Assembly (NCBI GenBank): GCA_019510435.1
Contig: JAEKKJ010000010.1
Coordinates: 372,001 to 436,000, forward strand
Reading direction: 5' to 3'
Origin: Caulobacterales bacterium
Lineage (GTDB): Bacteria; Pseudomonadota; Alphaproteobacteria; Caulobacterales; Caulobacteraceae
DNA length: 64,000 nt
The first letter of the stretch is position 1. Each line of letters opens with the position of its first letter. The notes beneath the pieces are model-generated. The model ran no database searches. It was not told where the DNA came from and saw nothing but the letters and a program-made list of their open reading frames with translations. Shown here one piece after another: positions 36,395-45,037 of this stretch. The position numbers were made by a program, and so were the translations under genes.

Positions 36395-38056
36395 CTAGCC
36401 GCCCGGCGCCAGCGAGGAGCGCCGGTTTCGGATCGTCCCGGGCGGCAGGCTGTCGGCCCGCACGCGGCGCAGCACCATGCGCCCGCCCGCGAAGGCGATC
36501 ACCGTGTCGGCGCCCTCCTGGCGCACGGCGTAGGCCAGGTCCGGGGCCAGCTCCACCCGGTCGCCCTGCTCCGCCGAGAAGTCGAGCACCAGGTCCAGGC
36601 CCGACCCTTCGAAGGCGCTGAAGGTGTCGGCCCCGCGTCCACCCGCCAGGGTGTCGTCGCCGCGGCCGCCCTCGATCCAGTCGGCGCCGTCCTCGCCATA
36701 GATGAGGTCCGCGCCGCGCCCGCCGCGCAGCACGTCGTCCGCGCCGTGGCCGTGGATCGTGTCGTTCCCCCCGCGGCCCTGGATATCGTCCGGCGCCTCG
36801 CCGCCCGCCAGGCGGTCGTTCCCGTCGCCGCCCGCCCGGATACGCACCCGGGCATGGGCCCAGGGGTTCCAGGCCTCCAGCCGGTCGCGCTGGCGGCGCG
36901 CCACGACCGCAGCGATCCGGGCGGCCGCCTCCGGCGCCGCGGGGGGCGAGTCCTGCATGGCCGTCGGCAAGCCGCTCTCCAGCACCTCGGTAACCACCAC
37001 GTCAGGGTGGAAGCGCTCGATCAGGTCGCCGCGCCAGACGCCGTCCTGGTTGTGGGCCACCACGATGCGGCTGAAGTCGCCGTAGAGGAACGGCAGCAGG
37101 GCGTTGGAGAAGGAGTCCATGGTGAGCAGCAGCACCGGCTTGCCCACCGCGGCCGTGTCGATCACCCGCGGGGCGGTCCAGTCGCGCCGCGTGCTGAGCA
37201 GGGTGACCTTCAGCGCATCCTCCGCCGGCGGATCGCCCAGCTCGGGATAGTCCACGTCCACGAAGCTGGAGACGCCCAGCATGAGGGCCATGTTGCGCGG
37301 CTTGTTGGCGGCGGTGGCGCGCTCCTCGCGGAAGGCCTCCAGCGGCCGCGGCCCCGCGCCGATCCCGCGCCGCTGCAGCTCGCGCATCAGGGCCACATAG
37401 CCCCAGTAGGCGCCCAGCCCCGTCCAGTGGGTGTCATGGGCGGCGTAGACCTTGACGCCGTAGTGCGCGGCGTTGGCCAGTTCCGGGTAGGGGTAGATGA
37501 CCCTGCCCACACCAGACGCGTCAGCCATCCGGCTGAGCGTCACGGCCGTCCTGTTGGTGTCCGGGAAGAACCAGTCGGGCGCGAGGCCCGGATAGACCAC
37601 CTCCTTCACCGGCGGGGTCAGCACCAGATAGGTCGCGCCCCTTGCCTGCAGCGCCTCGGTGCGGCCGGCGAGGCCCGCGAGCCAGGTCCGGGCCTGGGCG
37701 TCGGTGAGCGGCGGCGCGCCCCGGCCTGCGCCCAGGTGGCTGCCGTCGTCGCTGAACAGCCAGCCCTTGTGGCCCACCACCACCCGCGGCGAGCCGGAGA
37801 CCCCGATCAGGAGCCGCAGCCGGTTCAGCGCCGCGATCAGATAGATGCGGGGCGGAAAGTGATCGGCCACATAGGCGTCGGCCGCATGACGGAAGGCCGT
37901 CAGGTCCGCGATCCGGCGGATGTCGGGGGCGGGAGCCAGGGCGCGGTTCTCGTCCAGGTCGGGCGGGGGCGCGAGCCAGGGCAGGGCGAAGGCGCCGGCC
38001 ACCACCGCGCCCGCCACGGCGATCAGGCCTCCCCAATGTGCGCGCAGGCTGGCCAT
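36395..38056 (-). CDS. AlgX/AlgJ-like SGNH acetyltransferase-type protein fused to RTX repeats
   Basis: 553 residues from ATG 38056, which overlaps the stop of the MBOAT gene (TGATG). The N-terminal helix (about 8-28) is a signal anchor. The AlgX/AlgJ-like domain (about 30-395) has HKGWLFSDDG, the catalytic D208-x-H210 in AAHDTHWTGLGAYWG and Ser315 in LTMDSFSNALLPF. From about 408 to 482 there are tandem nonapeptides of the RTX type (GGDGNDRLAGG, GRGGNDTIHGHG, GGRGADLIYG, GGRGDDTLAGG), then a beta-rich tail as in type I-secreted proteins. The enzyme half would accept acyl groups from the MBOAT partner and acetylate an exopolysaccharide. Calcium-binding repeats on such a domain are unusual. 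Confidence 0.85.
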   Translation of the reverse strand: MASLRAHWGGLIAVAGAVVAGAFALPWLAPPPDLDENRALAPAPDIRRIADLTAFRHAADAYVADHFPPRIYLIAALNRLRLLIGVSGSPRVVVGHKGWLFSDDGSHLGAGRGAPPLTDAQARTWLAGLAGRTEALQARGATYLVLTPPVKEVVYPGLAPDWFFPDTNRTAVTLSRMADASGVGRVIYPYPELANAAHYGVKVYAAHDTHWTGLGAYWGYVALMRELQRRGIGAGPRPLEAFREERATAANKPRNMALMLGVSSFVDVDYPELGDPPAEDALKVTLLSTRRDWTAPRVIDTAAVGKPVLLLTMDSFSNALLPFLYGDFSRIVVAHNQDGVWRGDLIERFHPDVVVTEVLESGLPTAMQDSPPAAPEAAARIAAVVARRQRDRLEAWNPWAHARVRIRAGGDGNDRLAGGEAPDDIQGRGGNDTIHGHGADDVLRGGRGADLIYGEDGADWIEGGRGDDTLAGGRGADTFSAFEGSGLDLVLDFSAEQGDRVELAPDLAYAVRQEGADTVIAFAGGRMVLRRVRADSLPPGTIRNRRSSLAPGG

Positions 38057-39492
38057 CAGAAGCGGAAGTAGAGGAAGGGCTTGAGCGAGGCGCCAGCCAG
38101 GATCGCCACGCTGAGCAGCAGACCGCAGGCGAGGACGGGCGTGGCCAGCACATGGACGCCCTGGGTGTCGAGCCGCGGCTCCTGGGTCCCCGCCGGCGCC
38201 AGCTTGCGCGCCTGGGCCCGGTCCAGCAGCCACGGCAGGGTGGGAACCGCGAACACCACGCCCGCGGCCATCGCCAGCAGGACCTGGTTGTCGAGGAGCA
38301 CCCGGGTCGGGACGGGCGGCCACGCCAAGTCGGAGAGGTCGGCCATGGCGTGGAGATACGAAAGCGCCTGCGGCAGGCTCTCGGCGCGGAACAGCACCCA
38401 GCCGGCGATCACCACCAGCAGCGCATAGGCATGGCCAACCGGCGACGGGGCCCGCGCCAGCAGCCGCCCGAGCCCGAAGCGCTCCAGCATCAGGAACGCC
38501 CCGTGGTAGAGGCCCCAGATGACGAAGGTCCAGGCCGCGCCGTGCCAGAGGCCGGTCAGCAGGAACACGACCAGCAGGTTGCGCACGGTGTTCGCCAGCC
38601 CCTGTCGATTGCCGCCCAGCGGGATGTAGACGTAGTCGCGGAACCACGACGACAGGGAGATATGCCAGCGCCGCCAGAACTCGGTGATCGAGCGGCTGGC
38701 GTAGGGGTGGTCGAAATTCTTCGGGAAGGTGAAGCCCAGCATGAAGGCCAAGCCAATCGCCATGTTCGAATAGCCGCCGAAGTCGAAGTAGATCTGCAGC
38801 GTATAGGCGATGGCGCCCAGCCAGGCGGTGGCGGGGTCCAGCGCCGGCCCGAGGCCGAAGGCGTGGTTGGCCAGGGGCGCGACGGTATTGGCCACCAGCA
38901 CCTTCTGGCAGAGCCCGACGATGAAATACTGCAGCCCCAGGCCCAGCCGTCGCGTGCGTCGGCGGTCGGCGTGCAGCTCGGCGCGGATGTTGGCGAAGCG
39001 CACGATCGGGCCGGCGATCAGGTGCGGGAACATCAGGATGTAGACGGCGAAGCGCGCGAGGTCGGGCTCTTCCTCCACGCGCCGCCAATGGACGTCGCAG
39101 GCATAGCTGATCAGCTGGAAGGTGAAGAACGAGATGCCCAGCGGCAGGGCCAGGTGCGGCTCGGCCAGTGGCGCGCCGGGCAGGATGGCGTTGAGGTTGT
39201 GCGCCAGGAAGCCGGCGTATTTGAAGAAGCCGAGGACGCCGAGGTCCAGGGTGATCAGGCCCCCCAGCAGCGCGCGGCGCCGCGACTTGGCCTCTGTCCG
39301 GGCGATCGCCCTGGCGCCGGCGTAGTTGGCGCAGATCAGCCCCGCGAGGAGGAAGATGTAGGCGCCTTCGCCCCAGACGTAGAAGGCCACGCTGCCGGCC
39401 AGCAGCACGCCGGTGCGCAGGCCGCTCAGGTAATAGCCGAGGAGGAAGACGGGCAGGAAGTAGAAGACGAAGATGATCGAACTGAAGACCAT
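38056..39492 (-). CDS. MBOAT family O-acyltransferase (AlgI/PatA type)
   Basis: 478 residues, polytopic. The N-terminus SIIFVFYFLPVFLLGYYLSG is the AlgI-type start. MBOAT core: FGGYSNMAIGLAFMLGF, SITEFWRRWHISLSSWFRDY, VYIPLGGNR and the catalytic His in LTGLWHGAAWTFVIWG. It moves acyl groups across the membrane to an extracytoplasmic partner, here the AlgX-like/RTX protein encoded by the next, overlapping gene. The polymer acetylated is not known from this window. No polysaccharide synthase genes are adjacent. Confidence 0.94.
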   Translation of the reverse strand: MVFSSIIFVFYFLPVFLLGYYLSGLRTGVLLAGSVAFYVWGEGAYIFLLAGLICANYAGARAIARTEAKSRRRALLGGLITLDLGVLGFFKYAGFLAHNLNAILPGAPLAEPHLALPLGISFFTFQLISYACDVHWRRVEEEPDLARFAVYILMFPHLIAGPIVRFANIRAELHADRRRTRRLGLGLQYFIVGLCQKVLVANTVAPLANHAFGLGPALDPATAWLGAIAYTLQIYFDFGGYSNMAIGLAFMLGFTFPKNFDHPYASRSITEFWRRWHISLSSWFRDYVYIPLGGNRQGLANTVRNLLVVFLLTGLWHGAAWTFVIWGLYHGAFLMLERFGLGRLLARAPSPVGHAYALLVVIAGWVLFRAESLPQALSYLHAMADLSDLAWPPVPTRVLLDNQVLLAMAAGVVFAVPTLPWLLDRAQARKLAPAGTQEPRLDTQGVHVLATPVLACGLLLSVAILAGASLKPFLYFRF

Positions 39493-39558
39493 CCCCTGAC
39501 GCCCCGCCCCCGCGATTCAACCTCGCGAAGATGCCCGCGCCGCCGCGGGTGAGCAATC

Positions 39559-40374
39559 TCAGTTCAGGCGCAGCCGTACGCGCTCGCGGTGGGCCCGGGC
39601 CGCCAGGGCCGCGCCGCCGTCCAAGGCGGTGGCCCGCTGCAGGGCTTCCAGCGCCCCGGCGAGCGCGCCCTGGCCCTCCCGCGCGGCCGCCACGTCCAGC
39701 CAGGGCCGGTGGTCGGCGGGGTCCAGCAGGGCGCGCCGCAGCGCCGCGCGCTCGGCGCGGGAATAGTCGCCGGCCGCGCTGGCCTGGGCGAAGATCACGT
39801 TCTGCAGGCGCAGCAGCACGGCCCGGTCGCTGACCGGCGCCATCAGCCGGTCCAGGCGATCGGCGACGTTGGGCGTCAACCCCGCGTGCAGGGCCCGGCG
39901 GGTCAATTCAGAGGGCAGGACGACGCGGCCCTCCGAGAAGGGGTCCAGCGCCAGCGGCCCCTCCTCGGTCTCAATGCGCAGCAGGAAGTGGCCGGGGAAG
40001 TCGACGCCCTGGACGGTCAGGGCGTTCTTGCGCGCGGCGTGCAGGTAGAAGAGGCCGATGGTGACCGCCAGCCCGCGGCGGCGGCCGGCGACCGCGATGA
40101 CGTCGGCGTTGTCCGGGTCCTCCAGGTGGAAGAGGTCGCCGGAAAGGCCCAGGTCGCCGGCCATGCTCTCGGCGATGGCCTCCTCCGGGCTCTCGCGCTT
40201 CAGCCGTTCGGCCAGGCGCTCGCAGCCGAGGCCGGCGACCTCGCGCGCTGTGCGCGGATCGCGCGCCGGATCCTCGTGGATCGCGCAGGCGATGGCGGCG
40301 TCCAGCAGCGGGAACTCGCCGTCGGCGGCGGTCCCGGCTTCGGACAGCATGTTTTCGGCTTCTTCGCGGTCCAT
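39559..40374 (-). CDS. SirB1 family protein (transglutaminase-like with tetratricopeptide tail)
   Basis: 271 residues from ATG 40374; the longer reading overlaps yraN and was rejected. Transglutaminase-like SirB1 core with RGLAVTIGLFYLHAARKNAL, GVDFPGHFLLRIE (His) and ALDPFSEGRVV (Asp). The usual cysteine position (G-x-x-x-S/C) reads VAGRRRGLAVTIG, so a thiol nucleophile is not evident. C-terminal helices (about 205-265) resemble TPR pairs. Function of the family is unsettled. Its start overlaps none of its neighbours and it sits 16 bases from the yraN stop, likely cotranscribed. Confidence 0.85.
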   Translation of the reverse strand: MDREEAENMLSEAGTAADGEFPLLDAAIACAIHEDPARDPRTAREVAGLGCERLAERLKRESPEEAIAESMAGDLGLSGDLFHLEDPDNADVIAVAGRRRGLAVTIGLFYLHAARKNALTVQGVDFPGHFLLRIETEEGPLALDPFSEGRVVLPSELTRRALHAGLTPNVADRLDRLMAPVSDRAVLLRLQNVIFAQASAAGDYSRAERAALRRALLDPADHRPWLDVAAAREGQGALAGALEALQRATALDGGAALAARAHRERVRLRLN

Positions 40375-40390
40375 GCCGCCGTCGTACCCC

Positions 40391-40762
40391 TCAGTCACCC
40401 TTCCAGGCGTCGGGAATATGCCTAGGAAGCCGGCCCGGCGCGAGGGCCAGGAGATCAAGTCGCACCCCCAGGCGCGCCAAGGCGGGCCGGCTGGCCGCTA
40501 CGGCCAAGCCTGCGCGGCGCAACCGTTCGCGCTGCTCGTGGCCCACCGCCTCCAGCGCCGCCTCGATGGTGCGGCGGCGTTTCACCTCGATCACGGCAAG
40601 CACGCCGCCGCGCTGGGCCAGGAGGTCGATCTCGCCCTGGCGGGTCTTCAGCCGGAAGCCCAGGATGCGGTAGCCCTTGGCCATCAGCCATAGGGCGGCC
40701 ACCACCTCGCTGCGCCGGCCAGCCAGCCGCGCCGCGCCGCCGCGGGCCACGCGCACGTTCAC
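40391..40762 (-). CDS. yraN: UPF0102 protein YraN (endonuclease-like fold)
   Basis: 123 residues. The restriction-endonuclease-like core motif is visible as GEIDLLAQRGGVLAVIEVKRR (Asp, then Glu-x-Lys), preceded by a basic N-terminal stretch. Family members have an endonuclease-like fold; biological role is unknown. Its ATG overlaps the rsmI stop by four bases, a very common yraN-rsmI pairing in proteobacteria. Confidence 0.93.
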   Translation of the reverse strand: MNVRVARGGAARLAGRRSEVVAALWLMAKGYRILGFRLKTRQGEIDLLAQRGGVLAVIEVKRRRTIEAALEAVGHEQRERLRRAGLAVAASRPALARLGVRLDLLALAPGRLPRHIPDAWKGD

Positions 40763-41622
40763 CGCTTCAGCTCCAGCGCCCGGCGGTAGAGGTCGCGGCG
40801 CGCCAGGCCCAGGGCCTTGGCCACCTCGGCGGCCGCGTCGGCCGGCTTCAGCCGTGACAGGGCCTCGGCCAGGGCGGCGTCGGCGTCGGCGGCGGTCGCC
40901 TCGGTCTCCCGGCCCGGGCCCACCAGGACCACGATCTCGCCCTTGGGGTCCGTAAGCCTGGGATCGGCGGCCAGGCCCGAGAGCGGCCCGCGGTAGAAGG
41001 TCTCGTAGAGCTTGGTGATCTCACGGGCGACCACCGCCTCGCGGTCCCCGAGCACCGCGGCCATGTCCGCCAGGCTCTCGGCCAGGCGGGAGCCGCCCTC
41101 GTAGAACACCAGGGTCGCGCGGATGCCGGCCACCTCCTCCAGGAAGGTGCGCCGCGCCGCGCTCTTGGGCGGCGGGAAACCCAGGAACAGGAACCGGTCG
41201 GTGGGCAGGCCGGCGGCCGACAGCGCCGCGGTCAGGGCCGAGGCGCCGGGGATCGGGAACACCGCATGGCCCGCCGCCGTGGCTTCGCGCACCAGGCGGT
41301 AGCCGGGGTCGGAGATCAGCGGCGTGCCGGCGTCGCTGACCAGGGCGACGCGCCCGCCCGCCGCCAGGGCCGCCAGCGCCTTGGGCCGGGCCCGCTCGGC
41401 GGCGTGCTCGTCGTGGCGCTCCAGCTTGGCGGAGAGGCCGAAGGCGGCCAGCAGCTTGCCCGTGACGCGGGTGTCCTCGGCCAGCACCAGGTCCGCCTGG
41501 GCCAGGATGTCCAGCGCCCGCAGGGTGATGTCGCGCAGGTTGCCGATGGGCGTGGCCACCACATAGAGCCCCGGCGCCAGCGGCGCGTCGTCGAGCGGGG
41601 GCGGAGGCAGCGCGCGGGCCAT
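40759..41622 (-). CDS. rsmI: 16S rRNA (cytidine-1402-2'-O)-methyltransferase RsmI
   Basis: 287 residues from ATG 41622; the 15-residue upstream extension is not family-like. Tetrapyrrole-methylase fold with VVATPIGNLRDITLRALDIL, AEDTRVTGKLL and LVSDAGTPLISDPGYRLV, the last three being RsmI hallmarks. C-terminal helical region (LKPADAAAEVAKALGLARRD) typical. It methylates the ribose of C1402 in the P site of 16S rRNA with RsmH. It is coupled with yraN. Confidence 0.96.
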   Translation of the reverse strand: MARALPPPPLDDAPLAPGLYVVATPIGNLRDITLRALDILAQADLVLAEDTRVTGKLLAAFGLSAKLERHDEHAAERARPKALAALAAGGRVALVSDAGTPLISDPGYRLVREATAAGHAVFPIPGASALTAALSAAGLPTDRFLFLGFPPPKSAARRTFLEEVAGIRATLVFYEGGSRLAESLADMAAVLGDREAVVAREITKLYETFYRGPLSGLAADPRLTDPKGEIVVLVGPGRETEATAADADAALAEALSRLKPADAAAEVAKALGLARRDLYRRALELKR

Positions 41623-41683
41623 GGCGGAGGGTTCGCCGCTCCGCCGCCCAAACGCAAGGCCTCCCAATACGAGGGCCAGCGGC

Positions 41684-42844
41684 TCAGGCGGTAGCGAGCT
41701 CGGCCGTAAGCCGATCCAGCACGCGCCGGCCGGCCGCGGTGGCGCGCAGCCGCAGGGGATCGCCCGCCAGCAGGCCCAGGTCGACGAGATGGCGCACTGC
41801 CGGATGGGCCGCCGACAGCCCGAGCGCGGCGAGGTCGGCGAAGGGAACGCCCGGGAGGATCCGCAGGCCGGCCAGCAGGCGCTCTTCTGCCGCCTCGACC
41901 GGCGTCAGCGGGTCGGAGGCTGAAAAGCCCAGCCCGGTCTCGGCGACGCGGCGGATATAGTCGGCCGGGCGGTCGGCGGCGGCGGTGGCCGTGCGCAGGC
42001 CCTCCAGGGTCAACCGGCCATGGGCGCCGGGCCCAGCGCCCACATAGTCCGCGCCCGTCCAATAGACGAGGTTGTGGCGTGAGCGCGCCGGCGGCCCGAG
42101 GGCATGGTTGGAGACCTCGTAGACCTCGAAGCCCAGGGCCTCCAGCGTCGCCTGGGTGGTCTCGTAGAGGTCGGCGGCGAGACCCTCGGCCGGCGGGGTA
42201 AAGACGCCACGGCGCACCGCGCGGTCGAAGGCGGTGCCGGTCTCGATGGTGAGCTGGTAGGGCGAGAGGTGCTCTGCGCCCAGGTCCGCGGCCTGCCGCA
42301 GCTCGGCGGCCCAGGCCTGCGCCGTCTGCCCGGGCCGGGCGTAGATCAGGTCCAGCGACAGCCGAGGGAACGCCCGCGCCGCCGCCTCGGCCGCGCGCCG
42401 GCCCTCGCCGGCGTCATGGTTGCGGCCCAGGAACTTGAGCGCTGCGTCATCCAGGGCCTGGAGGCCCAGCGACAGGCGGTTCACCCCTGCGGCGGCAAAG
42501 GCTGCGAAGCGCTGGGCCTCGGCGTCCGTCGGGTTGGCCTCCAGGCTCACCTCGAGGTCGGGCGCCGGCGTCCACAACCGCCGGGCCGCCGCCACGATCT
42601 GCGCCGCCCAGGCCGGGTCCATCAGCGAGGGCGTGCCGCCGCCGAAGAACACCGAGACCAGTCGCCGCGGGCCGGTCAGGCTCGCCTGCGCCTCGAGGTC
42701 GGCGACGATGGCGCTGGCGAGGTCGGCGGCCTCCGCCTCCCGGCCCCGCGCCCGATAGACGTTGAAGTCGCAGTACGGGCAGATCCGTGCGCAGTAGGGC
42801 CAGTGGACGTAGACGCCCAGGTCCGGCCCCGGCGGGTCGCTCAA
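41684..42844 (-). CDS. hemW: Radical SAM haem chaperone HemW
   Basis: 386 residues from TTG 42844, which overlaps the rdgB stop (TTGA); longer readings run into rdg[21 protein letters not shown] carries the CxxxCxxC cluster motif with the HemW-specific following aromatic (CDFN). [23 protein letters not shown] and [12 protein letters not shown] are conserved. It binds and delivers haem rather than acting as coproporphyrinogen oxidase (HemN lacks this N-terminus). This gives the window four genes of haem synthesis or handling (hemE, hemH, hemJ, hemW). Confidence 0.94.
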   Translation of the reverse strand: MSDPPGPDLGVYVHWPYCARICPYCDFNVYRARGREAEAADLASAIVADLEAQASLTGPRRLVSVFFGGGTPSLMDPAWAAQIVAAARRLWTPAPDLEVSLEANPTDAEAQRFAAFAAAGVNRLSLGLQALDDAALKFLGRNHDAGEGRRAAEAAARAFPRLSLDLIYARPGQTAQAWAAELRQAADLGAEHLSPYQLTIETGTAFDRAVRRGVFTPPAEGLAADLYETTQATLEALGFEVYEVSNHALGPPARSRHNLVYWTGADYVGAGPGAHGRLTLEGLRTATAAADRPADYIRRVAETGLGFSASDPLTPVEAAEERLLAGLRILPGVPFADLAALGLSAAHPAVRHLVDLGLLAGDPLRLRATAAGRRVLDRLTAELATA

Positions 42845-43440
42845 AGCAGGGCGGCCTTGAGCTTGGCGAAGGCGCGGGCGCGGTGGCTGAGTCCGTCCTT
42901 GGTCGCCGGCTCCATCTCGCCGAACGTCTGGTCGAAGCCGGCGGGAACGAAGATCGGGTCGTAGCCGAAGCCCTTGTCGCCGCGGGGCGGGAAGCTGAGC
43001 GTCCCGTCGACCCGGCCCTCCACCACGACGGCGGGTCCGCCCGGCCAGGCCACGGCCAGGGCCGAGGTGAACCAGGCCGAATAGTCCTCGGCGCCGGCCT
43101 CCTCCAGCCGTTCCTCCACCTTGCGCATGGCCAGGGCGAAGTCCTTGCCAGGCCCGGCCCACCGGGCCGAGAAGATTCCCGGGGCGCCGTCCAGCGCCTT
43201 CACCGACAGGCCGGAATCGTCGGCGAGCGCGATCTGGCCTGTGGCCTCCGCTGCGGCGCGGGCCTTCAGGAGGGCGTTGCCGACGAAGGTGGTCTCGGTC
43301 TCCTCCGGTTCGGGCAGGCCCAGCTCGCCTGCCGCCACCAGTTCGAATCGCCCCTCCAGGATCTCGGCCAGTTCGCGCGCCTTGCCGGGGTTGTGGGTCG
43401 CCACCACCAGCCGCGTCCCGGGCTCCAGCTTCAACGCCAT
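42841..43440 (-). CDS. rdgB: Non-canonical purine NTP pyrophosphatase RdgB (ITPase)
   Basis: 199 residues from ATG 43440, with AGGAGGAGG eight bases upstream; the longer reading to 43497 lacks a ribosome site. ITPase signature [14 protein letters not shown], the acidic [20 protein letters not shown] and the [10 protein letters not shown] motif are all present. It removes ITP/XTP/dITP from the nucleotide pool. The upstream region (43441-43626) is AT-rich and holds a palindrome. Confidence 0.96.
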   Translation of the reverse strand: MALKLEPGTRLVVATHNPGKARELAEILEGRFELVAAGELGLPEPEETETTFVGNALLKARAAAEATGQIALADDSGLSVKALDGAPGIFSARWAGPGKDFALAMRKVEERLEEAGAEDYSAWFTSALAVAWPGGPAVVVEGRVDGTLSFPPRGDKGFGYDPIFVPAGFDQTFGEMEPATKDGLSHRARAFAKLKAALL

Positions 43441-43508
43441 CTCGGCCTCCTCCTGCGTCGGGGCGCGGACCCTAACCCTGAGGCGGCCCTGTTGCATTGC
43501 GAAAGTTT

Positions 43509-43527
43509 AATATCGTTACTCGATATT
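43509..43527. promoter_or_regulatory. Palindrome AATATCG-N5-CGATATT between rdgB and a small gene
   Basis: A perfect 7-bp inverted repeat with a five-base spacer lies in the AT-rich gap upstream of rdgB. Several more ATCG/CGAT blocks follow to 43560 (GATCGAAAATCGAT). The setting between divergent genes suggests an operator or promoter region; no known regulator site matches exactly. Confidence 0.4.
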
Positions 43528-43626
43528 CATTTGATCGAAAATCGATGCCTCCGTATCGTTAAACACATCGGGACACGGGGTCCCGAACATTAACGCGCTG
43601 CAATGCAGCAAAGACGGAGCCTCAAA

Positions 43627-43734
43627 ATGTTCGCCAAGACCATGACCTACCTGGACCGCGCCGCGATGGCCTTCTGCCTGGTCCTCGCCGCCGCCCCGAT
43701 CCTCAGCATCGCCGCCCGCGCCGCGTTCCTCTAG
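43627..43734 (+). CDS. Small hydrophobic protein, 35 residues
   Basis: ATG 43627 with GGAG seven bases upstream; reads MFAKTMTYLDRAAMAFCLVL then AAAPILSIAARAAFL and stops at 43734. One membrane helix (about 14-31), charged N-terminus, GC-rich third positions. Too short for most gene finders. No family recognised. The clean ribosome site, and AT-rich upstream DNA (43500-43560) that could hold a promoter, support expression. Confidence 0.5.
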   Translation: MFAKTMTYLDRAAMAFCLVLAAAPILSIAARAAFL

Positions 43735-43837
43735 GCTCCCGCGTAGCAGAACGTGGGGAACGTCCCATCCGCCCCGGCCCGGGCCTGAACCGGCCCCGCC
43801 GCGGCGGATCCGACGACTAGGGAGAGTAACGCCAGTC

Positions 43838-44392
43838 ATGCGCGCCTTGGGTCCGGGCTCGGTGTCGAGCTTCCTCAAGATCATCCTCGACGTGGTGTTC
43901 GCAGCCTTGTGGATCGGCATCTCGATCCTGGGCCTCATCACCCTCGCGGCCATCCTTCTCGGCTTCAATCCCGACTTCCTGGCCAGCTTCCACCTCGGCG
44001 GCGACGCGGCCGACGCGCGCGACGGGGCGCTGGCCGAGCTGACCCGAAACGGGCCCTCCATCACCAGCGGACTGCTGGCGGCGGCGCTCTACCTGGGCGG
44101 CGTCCTGATCATCGTCGGCGCGCTGCGCCGGATCTTCACGACCCTGACCAGCGGCGATCCCTTCCATCCCGACAATGTGGCCCGGCTACGGCTCATCGGC
44201 CTGATGCTCGCGGGCCTCGAGCTCGGCCGCTACGTCTTCTGGGCGGTCAGCGCCTGGCTGCTTCCCGGGGTCAACCACGTGGAGCCCAGCATGAGCCTCA
44301 CCGCCTGGTTCTCCGTCCTCGTGGTCTTCGTGCTGGCGGAGGTGTTCCGCGAGGGCGCCCGGCTGCGGCGCGAAGCCGAGCTCACGATCTAG
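43838..44392 (+). CDS. DUF2975 family membrane protein
   Basis: 184 residues with four membrane helices (about 12-42, 76-97, 118-140, 153-172). The DUF2975 pattern LRRIFTTLTSGDPFHPDNVARLRLIG follows helix 2. The family is almost always encoded next to a small XRE-type repressor, as here (9 bases to the next gene). Function unknown; the pair may form a membrane-linked regulatory unit. Starts at ATG with GGGAGAG some 13 bases upstream. Confidence 0.85.
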   Translation: MRALGPGSVSSFLKIILDVVFAALWIGISILGLITLAAILLGFNPDFLASFHLGGDAADARDGALAELTRNGPSITSGLLAAALYLGGVLIIVGALRRIFTTLTSGDPFHPDNVARLRLIGLMLAGLELGRYVFWAVSAWLLPGVNHVEPSMSLTAWFSVLVVFVLAEVFREGARLRREAELTI

Positions 44393-44401
44393 GGCGCCCG
44401 C

Positions 44402-44641
44402 ATGACGATCCGTGTCAGCCTCGACCGCGTCCTCCTGGACCGCCGCATGTCGCTCACCGAACTCGCCGACCGGGTCGGCGTGACGATCGCCAACCTGTCG
44501 ATCCTGAAGACCGGCAAGGCCCGCGCGGTGCGCTTCTCCACCCTCTCAGCCCTTTGCCGCGAGCTGGACTGCCAGCCCGGCGACCTCCTGGTCTACGAAC
44601 CCGGCCCCGACGACGGCCCGATGGACGACGACGGCGAGTAG
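44402..44641 (+). CDS. XRE-family (YozG-type) helix-turn-helix regulator
   Basis: 79 residues: a Cro/CI-type helix-turn-helix (about 17-56, MSLTELADRVGVTIANLSIL and LCRELDCQPGDLLVYEP) with an acidic tail. This is the short YozG-like repressor that accompanies DUF2975 genes. It probably represses its own operon. The downstream 396-base gap to the convergent rph gene holds two family D repeats. Confidence 0.88.
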   Translation: MTIRVSLDRVLLDRRMSLTELADRVGVTIANLSILKTGKARAVRFSTLSALCRELDCQPGDLLVYEPGPDDGPMDDDGE

Positions 44642-44659
44642 GCGTCGTCCGCAAGATTC

Positions 44660-44797
44660 AACCACGAACCACACGAACGACACGAACCGGCCCTGCATAG
44701 GGCGAAGCCCCGATCAGACCTGCGAGGCCCGGGAGCTTGGATCGCCGCTTCGCGGCCGCACGGCCCCGTTCGTGTCGTTCGTGTGGTTCGTGGACCA
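44660..44797. repeat. Family D repeat, copy 2 (26-base perfect terminal inverted repeats)
   Basis: The left arm begins CCACGAACCACACGAACGAC at 44662 and runs to 44687; its exact reverse complement occupies 44768-44793. The core has hairpins GGGCGAAGCCCC and GCCGCTTCGCGGC and the block TTGGATCGCCGCTTCGCGGC. The same core is in copy 3 at 44878-45003 in the same orientation. It lies in the convergent gap of the XRE gene and rph. Confidence 0.85.
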
Positions 44798-44877
44798 ATA
44801 GACAGCGCCGGCGGCGGCGGCGCAGAGCCGGCGACTAAACCCCCACCGCCGCGGGGCGGTCACCCTCAGCAAGATTT

Positions 44878-45003
44878 GTCCACGAACTACACGAACGACA
44901 CGAACGGGTCCGGGATGGGGCGAAGCCCCGCGAGACACTCGAGGCTGCGGGTTTGGATCGCCGCTTCGCGGCGGCGCGAACTCGTTCGTGTGGTTGGTGG
45001 TCA
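44878..45003. repeat. Family D repeat, copy 3
   Basis: The left arm, starting CCACGAACTACACGAACGAC at 44880, differs from copy 2 by one base over 26. The right arm is shorter (GTTCGTGTGGTTGGTGG, 44984-45000). The core again has GGGCGAAGCCCCG and TTGGATCGCCGCTTCGCGGC. It is a direct tandem of copy 2, 80 bases away. Confidence 0.85.
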
Positions 45004-45037
45004 AACGGACGGCGCGGCCGGCGCCACGCCGACGGCG

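Noticed and set aside
36395..39556. Single 1053-codon frame spanning the AlgX-like and MBOAT genes
   Set aside because: Its first half is an off-frame reading of the MBOAT gene. The real AlgX-like start is the ATG at 38056 overlapping the MBOAT stop.
43529..43545. FNR/FixK-type box (TTGAT-N4-ATCAA) upstream of the small gene
   Set aside because: TTGATCGAAAATCGA fits neither spacing nor the right half (ATCGA instead of ATCAA).
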